DNA of 64,000 nucleotides from the NCBI GenBank assembly GCA_902771935.1, contig CACXYM010000001.1, positions 1 through 64,000 of the forward strand. The letters run 5' to 3'. The stretch comes from an uncultured Bacteroidales bacterium (GTDB taxonomy: Bacteria; Bacteroidota; Bacteroidia; Bacteroidales; Paludibacteraceae). A program made the position numbers and the translations under genes. The notes under the pieces were generated by a model, which was not told the DNA's origin, searched no databases, and saw only the letters and a program-made list of their open reading frames with translations. Of the stretch, positions 33,901 through 40,526 are shown piece by piece (the stretch's first letter is position 1; each line of letters opens with the position of its first letter).

Positions 33901-34513
33901 CACCGAAAGCAGCATCTCCAATGCTTGTGACACTATTAGGTATAATGTATTCTGAACGAGTGTTACTAACCGGGTATTGAATTAGTATTGTCTTATCCTT
34001 GTTAAATAATACACCTTCTGCTGAACAAAAATTCGGATTATCAGACGCAACATTTATAGAGGTCAAACTCCAGCAATCATAGAAAGCACAATATCCAATG
34101 ATTGTGACGCTATTGGGAATGGCTATAGAAGTCAAACCGGTGCAAAAATAGAAAGCAAGACCTCCAATGCTTGTGACGCTATTGGGAATGGCTATAGAAG
34201 TCAAACCGCTGCAACCAGCGAAAGCATAATTTCCAATACTGGTGACGCTATTGGGAATGGTTACAGAGGTCAAACTGCTGCAATCTTGGAAAGCATAATC
34301 TCCAATGCTTGTGACGCTGTATGTCACAGAATTATAGGTCACAGAGGAAGGGATAATAATAGCACCGGCATATTGGTCTCTATTTGACGTAACTTCTGCC
34401 GTTTTGTTGGTGGCATCGAGATTGTAATACAGGTCGCCAATCTTTGTACTTGCGAACATCGTTCCTACGCTGGCTGCTACAGCGAGCAATAGGGTAAAAA
34501 GTTTTGTTGTCAT
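30920..34513 (-). CDS. BspA-like leucine-rich surface protein with InlB-type B-repeats
   Basis: A 1197-aa exported protein. Order of parts: signal peptide (to about residue 21); a block of BspA/LRR_5 repeats of 23 residues (about 65-290) with units such as LTSVTIPNSVTSIGNYAFAG; a mosaic of six InlB-like B-repeats (consensus YGYHFTQWSDGNTNNPRTI) alternating with two more LRR_5 blocks (about 560-680 and 900-1010); a fibronectin-III-like domain (VEPSDNSASITWPTENNATS); and a short C-terminus, KFIRDGQLFILRDGKTYTVQ. That last element is common on Bacteroidales surface proteins and resembles a short T9SS sorting signal. Such proteins bind host or neighbour cells. It starts 5 nt after the upstream unknown gene, so the two form an operon inside the inverted-repeat block. 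Confidence 0.9.
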   Translation of the reverse strand: MTTKLFTLLLAVAASVGTMFASTKIGDLYYNLDATNKTAEVTSNRDQYAGAIIIPSSVTYNSVTYSVTSIGDYAFQDCSSLTSVTIPNSVTSIGNYAFAGCSGLTSIAIPNSVTSIGGLAFYFCTGLTSIAIPNSVTIIGYCAFYDCWSLTSINVASDNPNFCSAEGVLFNKDKTILIQYPVSNTRSEYIIPNSVTSIGDAAFGDCYNLTSVTIPNSVTSIGKEAFEACTGLTSIAIPNSVTSIGNSAFYYCWSLTSVTIGNSVTSIGDWTFYDCSGLTSVTIEAETPPTLGIRVFEDCPAAIYVPCGTLETYKTAWPDYGSRIKYAPLSYKISTLAENGSIQVSSKEKYTICNERPYYYTLTVVTNYGYHFTQWSDGNTNNPRTIVLTQDTTFTAELAKNTYTISTVSANPEWGTTAGDTAALYLDEIEISAIPNYGYHFVRWNDNNTSNPRIVSVTEDKTFTATFAKNVYSITKNAEHGSIFGNSSAEYLDEVTLTVAAYNGYHFTQWSDGNTNNPRTIVLTQDTTMEAIFDYLLTGSCGQNNALTWTLDTTSLSLNISGSGALSKNYTYGTFIKSLTIEDEITQIGENAFANFINLKKVTFGTGVKVLEQKAFYNCSAIDTIFCYSQRPPTVNTNALYGLSYNTVVYVPAAYLNNYLMHDAWGLYDVRPLGLALQLSVNIPESGEVFGAGSYEKGATTTISATPNYGYHFVQWNDGNTDNPRMIIITQDTAFVANFAPNQYSISVNCDKAYGRIEGKTGKFDYKTQHTYTVIPNYGYHFAKWSDGNTANPRTLTLTQDTILTASFAKNSYTITLQSADPEQGSVSGSGTFEYLEQKQISATGNYGYHFDKWSDGNTDNPRTITLTQDTTLIAYYAVDKSGTCGADNRLQWSFTEDGTLTISGKGALTANYNFGVEAPTQMKTLIIGNEVTAIGERAFYGKSTINHLVLGAQLLTIGDYAFAECKNFDDITCYAQDVPAINATTFANVGNKQYIYLYVPEDRERAYKRDVYWGEFDVQVKGASTTTTDDKVVTVEPSDNSASITWPTENNATSYTLQITKDGVVFCTLVFNSNGQLIGIAFAPSHDEAPHAPAATLSVAGMTFTVTGLNTASKYAYRLAVADEDDNEIQAYSGEFATTGYQGEVTPGGQPEVPISTALDQTSVEQAPTVTKFIRDGQLFILRDGKTYTVQGQEVK
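33655..34325. repeat. Tandem 69-bp repeats coding for BspA leucine-rich units
   Basis: About ten near-identical units with the recurring segment GACGCTATTGGGAATGGCTA on the plus strand, spaced at 69 bp or multiples. High nucleotide identity makes copy number prone to change by recombination. Limits are approximate. Confidence 0.8.
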
Positions 34514-34518
34514 AATTA

Positions 34519-35283
34519 TTATTTGTTATTATAGTTAGCTATAGGTGAACATATTTTAATGCCATGGGATTCGCGCAATACAAACATCATCTCATCAATA
34601 AGGCCACTATATGCCTTGGGGTCTTTGGTGTTTATATGGCTAATAATGTTTGTGATATGTGATTTATGATACCTGCAATACATTGCTCTAATTAGTTTGT
34701 CAATCGACATTATGTAAGGTAATCTCTCGCGATTATTTTTTAAAGTTTGATTAACCGGTTGTATATGGTCTAAAGTCAATTCTCTAATACTATGCACTAA
34801 ATTTAAACTATCACCCAACCATACTCGTTCACATTTATTGCCGTTTTTTCTAGTGAGATAAACCTCATATAATGTGTATGAAGAACACAATTTGGGAGAT
34901 GGAATAGTTCGATTATTATTTTGTAATGATGTTGACAATTTTATTTTCCCCTTCTTATTAATCATAGAACAAAATGAGTTTGAAGAAAGTCCATATATTT
35001 TAGAAGCATCAATATTTTTAGAATAAGAAACTAGGCTAACATAACAAATATCGTTTAATCGAACTTTCTCTCCAGTCATAATTTCAAAATATACCTCTCC
35101 TATACAAGCATCCAACCAGTTATTCATTGCTTGCTTAGTCAATTTGCACGTATTTTCTATCGCATCGAATAATGATGTATAAAGTCGAGGAAGAAAATAA
35201 ATTTGTCCTTTTCTGTCCTGTGTGCGAAAACGTGCTCTAAATATATCTATGAGTTCTTTCTGGGTATATTTTGTCTTTGGCAT
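34519..35283 (-). CDS. AT-rich gene of unknown function, first gene in the inverted-repeat block
   Basis: A 254-aa protein that I do not recognise. It is Lys/Asn/Ile-rich and its DNA is visibly richer in A+T than the genes outside the block, which suggests foreign origin. It starts MPKTKYTQKELIDIFRARFR. No signal peptide or membrane helix, so likely cytoplasmic. The only motif-like stretch is RELTLDHIQPVNQTLKNN, which resembles the DHIxP part of HNH nucleases; the GG and distal Asn/His of a full HNH site were not clear, and MYCRYHKSHI follows. It could be a degenerate HNH-type nuclease, a DNA-binding protein or something new. It lies 5 nt upstream of the BspA-like gene. Confidence 0.7.
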   Translation of the reverse strand: MPKTKYTQKELIDIFRARFRTQDRKGQIYFLPRLYTSLFDAIENTCKLTKQAMNNWLDACIGEVYFEIMTGEKVRLNDICYVSLVSYSKNIDASKIYGLSSNSFCSMINKKGKIKLSTSLQNNNRTIPSPKLCSSYTLYEVYLTRKNGNKCERVWLGDSLNLVHSIRELTLDHIQPVNQTLKNNRERLPYIMSIDKLIRAMYCRYHKSHITNIISHINTKDPKAYSGLIDEMMFVLRESHGIKICSPIANYNNK

Positions 35284-35450
35284 AAGTATAAAATGTTATA
35301 ATCTTGCCTCCACTTTATTATTCGGCTTTCGGCATTCTCCATCTATATAGTTTACTAGTTTCCTAGACCGCTGCGCTATCCTATACATTCTAGAAGTCCT
35401 AGATTTTTAGGATACACACAAAAAAGCGTGGGCTTTCGCTCGCTTCATTT

Positions 35451-35584
35451 GATTGTTTGAGGTTCTGGACAACCTTAGTAATTCAAACTTACGCACGGAA
35501 AACTCACGCTGATAACGTGAGCGTGCATAAACCGTACTTGAATTACTAATTGATTTGTCGAAAGTGTCCAGTTTTCAAACAATC
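35451..35584. ncRNA. 134-nt long hairpin in the leader of the inverted-repeat block
   Basis: Nested perfect stems: GATTGTTTGA/TCAAACAATC (10 bp), CTGGACA/TGTCCAG (7 bp), TTAGTAATTCAA/TTGAATTACTAA (12 bp), ACGG/CCGT, CTCACG/CGTGAG (6 bp, 7-nt loop). A bulge of 15 nt on one side against 3 nt on the other makes it asymmetric. It lies between the outside promoter and the first gene, so it would be in a leader of about 370 nt. It may act as a structured RNA or as a folded single-stranded recombination site. Not matched to a known family. Confidence 0.55.
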
Positions 35585-35618
35585 AAGTTTGGCTTATTAC
35601 GCTATAATTCTTATGTCA

Positions 35619-35644
35619 CCCCATTTAACGTCTAAGGTCTGACG
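35619..35644. repeat. Right 26-bp inverted repeat of the 5.1-kb block
   Basis: Exact reverse complement of 30547-30572. It ends 19 nt from the -7 box of the promoter at 35663. Confidence 0.9.
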
Positions 35645-35662
35645 AAAATCAATTTTGCGGCG

Positions 35663-35694
35663 CAAAATTACAACTATTTTTGCATATATGCAAA
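35663..35694 (-). promoter_or_regulatory. Promoter just outside the block, pointing into it
   Basis: On the minus strand, TTTG (plus 35691-35694), 20 nt, TAATTTTG (plus 35663-35670), with the TTTGCATATATGCAAA palindrome. The start would be near 35656, 12 nt before the repeat. Its only downstream genes are those in the block. Confidence 0.8.
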
Positions 35695-35742
35695 TAAAAC
35701 TGCACAAAAATGCAGAATAACATGATTTTGCCTGAAAACAAA

Positions 35743-36084
35743 TTAGTTTGCAGCGTTTTGCTCGAGTTGTTTGGTGATGGTGGCGATGATGAAATTACGG
35801 AGAATCTTGTAGGGTTTATCGCCTTTGTTCTTCTGCTGATCAAAGCGAATCTGCCACTCGGCACGCTGTTGCTCATCCGCAAGGATAGTTTTCGTTTGCG
35901 CTACCGCTTCCTGGAAGACGGAATAACGGGCTTTTTGTTTGTTGGTAATCTTCCGTTTGTTCTTGTGTAAGGGGTAATGAGACGCGATTTTTCTTCCCCA
36001 ACGGAAGGTGTAATACACGTCTTCAGTTTTCTTCAAACGACCTGTCATGTGGTCGATGTGTTCACTAAAATCTACTTTTGCCAT
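35743..36084 (-). CDS. Small basic protein of unknown function
   Basis: A 113-aa protein with many Lys/Arg/Gln residues and no signal peptide or membrane helix. It starts MAKVDFSEHIDHMTGRLKKT and has YYTFRWGRKIASHYPLHKNK followed by helical, charged sequence. I have seen no function for this kind of protein; the layout (short N-terminal strand segment, then a helical tail) resembles other small Bacteroidales proteins of unknown role. It has a promoter at 36228-36259 and a leader of about 135 nt carrying an 11-bp repeat. Downstream, its transcript would meet the promoter at 35663. Confidence 0.7.
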   Translation of the reverse strand: MAKVDFSEHIDHMTGRLKKTEDVYYTFRWGRKIASHYPLHKNKRKITNKQKARYSVFQEAVAQTKTILADEQQRAEWQIRFDQQKNKGDKPYKILRNFIIATITKQLEQNAAN

Positions 36085-36153
36085 GATTTTGATATATTTT
36101 AGGGTTATTATTATAGTATTATTCTAGGCTTTATCTCGGCTTGGTCTTCCGAT

Positions 36154-36208
36154 TCGACTTCGTGTCGATTTCGTCTCGTTTTCGTCTTTTTGTCGTCTCG
36201 ATTTCGTT
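36154..36208. repeat. 11-bp degenerate tandem repeat, five units, in a leader
   Basis: Plus-strand units TCGACTTCGTG, TCGATTTCGTC, TCGTTTTCGTC, TTTTTGTCGTC, TCGATTTCGTT. It lies in the leader of the 35743 gene, just past the promoter. Confidence 0.75.
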
Positions 36209-36227
36209 CTTAACTGGAAATTTTCTG

Positions 36228-36259
36228 CAAAATTACAACATATTTTTGATATATGCAAA
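36228..36259 (-). promoter_or_regulatory. Promoter for the 35743-36084 gene
   Basis: On the minus strand, TTTG (plus 36256-36259), 20 nt, TAATTTTG (plus 36228-36235). Confidence 0.8.
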
Positions 36260-36406
36260 TTTTGGACGGCGGAAACATAAGGAAAATGATGAAATGGACG
36301 AAACAGGAACTTCGGACGAGTGTCCGGAGGACGCGAGCGAATGCCATCGCGGTCAGTGACCGAGACGTAAAGTGCTTGAGCGAGTCTTGATAAGAGAGGA
36401 GAAAGG
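36260..36406. other. Non-coding spacer after the sulfatase-fold gene
   Basis: No gene supported. Small inverted repeats (CGGAC/GTCCG near 36314 and GGTCA/TGACC near 36350) may form the 3' hairpins of the upstream gene, but there is no T tract. Confidence 0.4.
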
Positions 36407-38110
36407 TTACGGCGTCATGAGTTCGACGGCACCGGAGCCGGTGTGGACGTAGAAAGAGTCTTGGGGTTGCAAGTCCGGAGAACAGATACTGCGCGTTGAA
36501 TCGACGATATCCTCTATACCGGCAAGGTCTAAGAGCGAGTAGAAGACTACATCCGACGAAACGGGTGTAGTTTTGTTTTGCTTCATGGCTTGCACTTTCT
36601 TGGGTTGCTGTGCAGCATATTCGTCCGAATACCAAACAACCAAAGGTACGTGGTACTCATATTCCGAAATCTGGTAGGAGCCATGCAGAGACAACTTGCG
36701 CTCATCGTCCCAGAAACTCTCACCGTGATCAGACATAAACAGCATCACCGCCGGACAGTCAAGACTATCGAGATAGTGAATCAGACTGCTCAAGAAATAG
36801 TCGGTATAGAGAATGGCATTGTCGTACGCGTTGACTAATGGTTCCTTATTTTCCTCCGTTATAAGTGAGTAGCTGAAAGCAGTACCGAAAGTAGGTTGGA
36901 AGCGCGCAAACTCAGCCGGATAGCGCAACTCATAGCGGAAATGGCAACCTAAGGAATGCAAAATAGCAAACTGCACCGAATCGCGGATATATTCATTCAA
37001 AATAGGAATCATCTCTTCGTCATAATTGCCTTCCACATCGATACCTTTGGCGTTAAAATAGGACTTGTCAGAACACTGCATAATACGCTCTACAAGCATC
37101 GAGGGAATCTGCTTGGTAATAAATCCCGCCTTGTATCCCGCCTCCTGGAAGGCTTCCGAAACAGACTTCTCGCGGTAAGCCAATTCGGAGTTGTCAGCCG
37201 TGGCACGAGTGAGAATGAGCGGCACCGAATAGCCAGTGAGATTAGCTTGGGAGAAAGCACTATCGAAACTGATTATATTGGAACATTGCTCCAACAGCGG
37301 AGTTGTCTCGCGTGCATAACCATGCATACTCCAGTGGTCGTAGCGCGACGCCTCACCGATGACGAAGATGGTGATTTGGGGTTTGTAGTTTGCGGTTTGT
37401 GATTGGCAGTTTGTAGTTTGTAGTTTGTGGTTGGTGATGCCAAAGCGGAAATTTGCCACATCCTGCTGGAACTGCCGCTGACGATAGGTATTGCGGACGA
37501 TATCCACAGTCTCCAAATACAGATTATAGGGATAGATTTTGTACAACTTCATTTCCACCAAGCCGACAGCATCTACGATGGTGCTTGCCACAGAGCGCTC
37601 AGAATGCACCCGTTTTAGGTGAATCATCATGGCGATAAGACCTGCCAAAAAAGCAATAGGCATGCCGATATAAACGATTCTACGCACTTTCTTAGGCAAC
37701 AACATCGTATTCTCCACCCTCGCCGCTAATAGAAAATACAGTACCCACAAGAGCACGATCGCTAATGCAATTGGCCACATGGACGCAACCAACTCAATCG
37801 CTTCGTGCCAGTCGGTATGAAAGATATTCTGTAAGAAAGCGGTGGAACACGATTGCCTGTTGAGATAGAGGCTGGCAATATCGATGGGGAAGAACAGGAA
37901 GTTCAGCACTCCTTCTACAATAAAATAAACGCGCGCTTTAAGGAACGTAGCCGGCAGAGCGAGCAATAGACACACCACCATCAGATACGCTATCTTTTTG
38001 GGCAGCGAGTACTCCAAATCTACCGCCGTAAACAATGCCACAAAAATAGGCAGCAGCAATAACACAAACAATACCGCAATCCGGATGATATTTTTAACGC
38101 GTTTAGCCAT
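36407..38110 (-). CDS. Phosphoethanolamine transferase-like membrane enzyme (sulfatase fold)
   Basis: A 567-aa inner-membrane protein of the EptA/CptA type, which moves phosphoethanolamine from phosphatidylethanolamine to lipid A or another envelope glycan. Five hydrophobic helices lie in residues 1-165; the catalytic sulfatase-fold domain follows on the periplasmic side: FVIGEASRYDHWSMHGYARE (metal-binding Glu), the probable Thr nucleophile in NLTGYSVPLILTRAT, and the metal site FMSDHGESFWDD. Between the two parts lies a stretch translated from a 70-bp heptamer array (ITNHKLQTTNCQSQTANYKP), just before the first catalytic strand. The substrate target is unknown. Own promoter at 38130-38160, divergent from rho. 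Confidence 0.88.
   Translation of the reverse strand: MAKRVKNIIRIAVLFVLLLLPIFVALFTAVDLEYSLPKKIAYLMVVCLLLALPATFLKARVYFIVEGVLNFLFFPIDIASLYLNRQSCSTAFLQNIFHTDWHEAIELVASMWPIALAIVLLWVLYFLLAARVENTMLLPKKVRRIVYIGMPIAFLAGLIAMMIHLKRVHSERSVASTIVDAVGLVEMKLYKIYPYNLYLETVDIVRNTYRQRQFQQDVANFRFGITNHKLQTTNCQSQTANYKPQITIFVIGEASRYDHWSMHGYARETTPLLEQCSNIISFDSAFSQANLTGYSVPLILTRATADNSELAYREKSVSEAFQEAGYKAGFITKQIPSMLVERIMQCSDKSYFNAKGIDVEGNYDEEMIPILNEYIRDSVQFAILHSLGCHFRYELRYPAEFARFQPTFGTAFSYSLITEENKEPLVNAYDNAILYTDYFLSSLIHYLDSLDCPAVMLFMSDHGESFWDDERKLSLHGSYQISEYEYHVPLVVWYSDEYAAQQPKKVQAMKQNKTTPVSSDVVFYSLLDLAGIEDIVDSTRSICSPDLQPQDSFYVHTGSGAVELMTP
37369..37438. repeat. 7-bp tandem repeat, ten units, inside a coding sequence
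   Basis: Ten degenerate units of TTGTRGT type on the plus strand (for example TTGTAGT at 37383, 37411 and 37418). Same repeat family as the arrays at 21.3-24 kb, in reverse orientation. Fully translated in the sulfatase-fold gene. Confidence 0.9.
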
Positions 38111-38129
38111 AGATATTCATTTGAGAGTG

Positions 38130-38160
38130 CAAAAGTAGTGTTTTTTTAGTATATATACAA
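38130..38160 (-). promoter_or_regulatory. Promoter for the sulfatase-fold gene
   Basis: On the minus strand, TTG (plus 38158-38160), 20 nt, TACTTTTG (plus 38130-38137). Confidence 0.75.
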
Positions 38161-38177
38161 TTTTTTTTATTCAAAAA

Positions 38178-38209
38178 TTTGCATATTCCAAATATTTGTA
38201 GTACTTTTG
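38178..38209 (+). promoter_or_regulatory. rho promoter
   Basis: TTTG at 38178-38181, 20 nt, TACTTTTG at 38202-38209, then GCGGCGG. A leader of about 50 nt precedes the ATG at 38269. Confidence 0.85.
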
Positions 38210-38268
38210 CGGCGGATTTGAGAAATCACTCAATGTCTTTTCCTTGTAGTAACATATTTTTTTAGAAC

Positions 38269-40056
38269 ATGCAATATACAATGCAAAAATTAGAGCGCAT
38301 GTCGCTCGAAGAATTGACCTCTATTGCCAAAGAGTTAGGACTGACTGTACGTAAGAGTTACAAAGAGAAGCAGATTGCTTATGCTATTTTAGATGCTCAA
38401 GGCGACCAACGCGCAGCTGATGTAGAAGCGAAAGTGGCAGAACGCGAAGCGAAAGGCAACCGCCAACGTGTACGCGTTAAACGCAATGCCGAGCGCGTGA
38501 CTACTATCAATGTAAATAGTGCGTCCAATATTGGAACAGTGGGCAGTGAGGAAGAACAGTTATCACAGATGAAAGCCCAGATGAAACAAGACAATCATAA
38601 GGCTAATCGTACTGTGCAAGCCGTAGAAGCGCGCAAGCCGTTTAATGAGAATACGGACGCCAAACTGACTGAGAAAGTGCAACAAGCGGCACAGGCTCAA
38701 GAGGCTACTCCGGCACAGCCTGCAGAACCGGTTCAGCAACCGGCAGCTGAGAAACAGCCGAAGAAACGCGGACGCAAGAAAAAAGAGGTGGAAACTCCTA
38801 CGGAGCCGACGCCAAACGAGCAAGTTGCCGAACAAGTTGCCGAACAAGCTCAGTCAGAGGTTCAGGAACCTAAAGCAGAAGGTCAGGAACCTAAAGCAGA
38901 ACAACAACCCGAACAACCTATATTCACTTTAGGCGAGCACGTGATTGCTATGGGCACCTTAGAGTGCGCTCCTGACGGTTACGGCTTCCTACGCTCGGCG
39001 GACTATAACTATATTCCGTCTCCGGACGATATATATGTCAGCCAACAGCAGATTCGCCAATACGGTCTCAAACCGGGTGACACGGTAGAATGTACCTTGC
39101 GCACCAATCGTGACAGCGATAAGTATTTCCCGATGGATAAGGTAATCCGTGTGAATGGTCTGGATCCGGAGCAAGTAAAAAAGCGTATTGCTTTTGAGAA
39201 CCTTACTCCACTCTTCCCTGATGAGAAATTTACACTTTGCAAAGGCGACCGTTCCGACCCACTGAGTATTCGTATCATCGACTTGTTTGCGCCTATCGGT
39301 AAAGGTCAGCGCGGACTTATCGTAGCCCAACCAAAGACCGGTAAGACAGTGCTGCTCAAGGAAATAGCCAACGCCATCTCTGCTAACCATCCGGAAGTTT
39401 ATATGATTGTGCTCCTTATCGACGAGCGTCCGGAAGAAGTGACCGATATGGCCCGCAGCGTGAACGCAGAAGTAATTGCCTCTACGTTTGATGAACCGGC
39501 AGAGAACCATGTCAAAGTAGCTAATATCGTGCACGAGAAGGCCAAACGATTAGTGGAGTGCGGTCACGATGTAGTTATCCTACTCGACTCTATCACACGC
39601 CTTGCTCGAGCATACAACACCGTTGCTCCTGCCAGCGGAAAAGTGTTGTCCGGTGGTGTAGAAGCACAGGCTTTGCATAAACCCAAACGTTTCTTTGGTG
39701 CGGCGCGTAATATAGAGAACGGCGGTAGTCTTACTATTATCGCTACAGCCCTGACGGAAACTGGTTCTAAGATGGATGACCTTATCTTTGAGGAATTCAA
39801 GGGTACGGGTAACATGGAACTGCAACTCGACCGCAAGTTGAGTAATAAACGTATCTTCCCTGCTGTTGATATTCCAGCCTCGAGCACACGTCGTGATGAC
39901 TTGCTCTTACCTCCTGCCGTGCTCACTCGCATGTGGCAGATTCGTAAACAACTGTCCGAGATGACGGGAATAGAAGCAATGGAGAAACTGAAGAGTTACA
40001 TGGAACGTACCGACGATAATGACGAGTTCCTGTTAGCTGTTAATGGTGAAAGGTAA
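38269..40056 (+). CDS. rho: Transcription termination factor Rho with long disordered insert
   Basis: An RNA-dependent ATPase helicase that ends transcription. The 595-aa protein has the N-terminal Rho helix bundle ([19 protein letters not shown]), then about 170 residues of low-complexity Gln/Glu/Lys/Pro-rich sequence (about 45-220, with repeats such as [13 protein letters not shown] and a basic KKRGRKKKE), the RNA-binding cold-shock-like domain ([20 protein letters not shown]), the Walker A motif [14 protein letters not shown], Walker [18 protein letters not shown], and the Q-loop [19 protein letters not shown] segment. E. coli Rho is 419 aa; the extra length is the disordered part, which in Bacteroides thetaiotaomicron Rho drives phase separation. 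Start may be residue 1 or Met5. Confidence 0.97.
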   Translation: MQYTMQKLERMSLEELTSIAKELGLTVRKSYKEKQIAYAILDAQGDQRAADVEAKVAEREAKGNRQRVRVKRNAERVTTINVNSASNIGTVGSEEEQLSQMKAQMKQDNHKANRTVQAVEARKPFNENTDAKLTEKVQQAAQAQEATPAQPAEPVQQPAAEKQPKKRGRKKKEVETPTEPTPNEQVAEQVAEQAQSEVQEPKAEGQEPKAEQQPEQPIFTLGEHVIAMGTLECAPDGYGFLRSADYNYIPSPDDIYVSQQQIRQYGLKPGDTVECTLRTNRDSDKYFPMDKVIRVNGLDPEQVKKRIAFENLTPLFPDEKFTLCKGDRSDPLSIRIIDLFAPIGKGQRGLIVAQPKTGKTVLLKEIANAISANHPEVYMIVLLIDERPEEVTDMARSVNAEVIASTFDEPAENHVKVANIVHEKAKRLVECGHDVVILLDSITRLARAYNTVAPASGKVLSGGVEAQALHKPKRFFGAARNIENGGSLTIIATALTETGSKMDDLIFEEFKGTGNMELQLDRKLSNKRIFPAVDIPASSTRRDDLLLPPAVLTRMWQIRKQLSEMTGIEAMEKLKSYMERTDDNDEFLLAVNGER

Positions 40057-40086
40057 GGGCGAAAGGAGAAAGGCGAAGGGCGAAGG
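40045..40086. repeat. 7-bp tandem repeat (GCGAARG type), six units, across the rho/aroQ junction
   Basis: Units GGTGAAA, GGTAAGG, GCGAAAG, GAGAAAG, GCGAAGG, GCGAAGG. The array covers the last rho codons and its stop and ends with the G of the aroQ GTG start, so it supplies the purine-rich ribosome-binding region. Confidence 0.8.
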
Positions 40087-40526
40087 TGAAGATATTAATT
40101 ATAAATGGGCCGAACCTGAACTTGCTAGGAAAAAGAGACCCTAAAGTGTATGGTTCTATGACGATGGAGCAAATCCTTTTGGACATCCAACGTCAGTGGC
40201 TTGGCACACATTTTGTATATTATCAGTCAAACCACGAAGGTGCGCTCATTGACCGGTTACAAGAGATTGGCCAAAGCGGCGATTATGACGGTGTAGTTAT
40301 TAATGCTGGCGGATATGCGCACACGAGTGTAGCTTTGCGCGATGCGGTTGAGTATGTACAACAAAGTGGCGTTCCGGTTGTGGACGTACACATTAGTGAT
40401 ATATACGCGCGCGACGCATTTAGACAAACAGATTTACTAACAGATGTGTGTACCCACGCAATCGTAGGACACGGAACAGATGGTTACAAAGAAGCTGTGG
40501 AATATATTACTGCTCTTAAGCGTTAG
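40086..40526 (+). CDS. aroQ: 3-dehydroquinate dehydratase, type II
   Basis: Third step of the shikimate pathway. The 146-aa protein has the type II landmarks INGPNLNLLGKRDPKVYG (with the catalytic Tyr), YQSNHEGALIDRLQE, VINAGGYAHTSVALRDA and VVDVHISDIYARDAFR. Length is normal for the dodecameric enzyme. The start is GTG at 40086, placed directly after a purine-rich heptamer array; no ATG is available. It lies 29 nt after rho and its end overlaps the next gene by 47 nt in another frame. Confidence 0.96.
   Translation: MKILIINGPNLNLLGKRDPKVYGSMTMEQILLDIQRQWLGTHFVYYQSNHEGALIDRLQEIGQSGDYDGVVINAGGYAHTSVALRDAVEYVQQSGVPVVDVHISDIYARDAFRQTDLLTDVCTHAIVGHGTDGYKEAVEYITALKR

Larger units (their letters stand above)
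30547..35644. mobile_element. 5.1-kb block bounded by perfect 26-bp inverted repeats: putative cassette or invertible module
   Basis: Seen: identical 26-bp sequences in opposite orientation at 30547-30572 and 35619-35644. They enclose two minus-strand genes (BspA-like surface protein, unknown AT-rich gene), several long hairpins and a terminator. Outside the right repeat a standard promoter (35663-35694) points into the block, with no other gene to serve. No transposase, integrase or recombinase lies inside or nearby. No target-site duplication is visible in the immediate flanks. Inference: either a non-autonomous mobile cassette inserted between psuG and the 35743 gene, or a module that inverts to switch the surface protein on and off. 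The repeat contains GTTAAAT, which also fits the degenerate integron core GTTRRRY, but this is weak evidence. Confidence 0.6.

Noticed and set aside
35743..36084. Transposase or recombinase for the adjacent block
   Set aside because: Only 113 aa, no DDE, HUH, serine- or tyrosine-recombinase residues, and it lies outside the inverted repeats.
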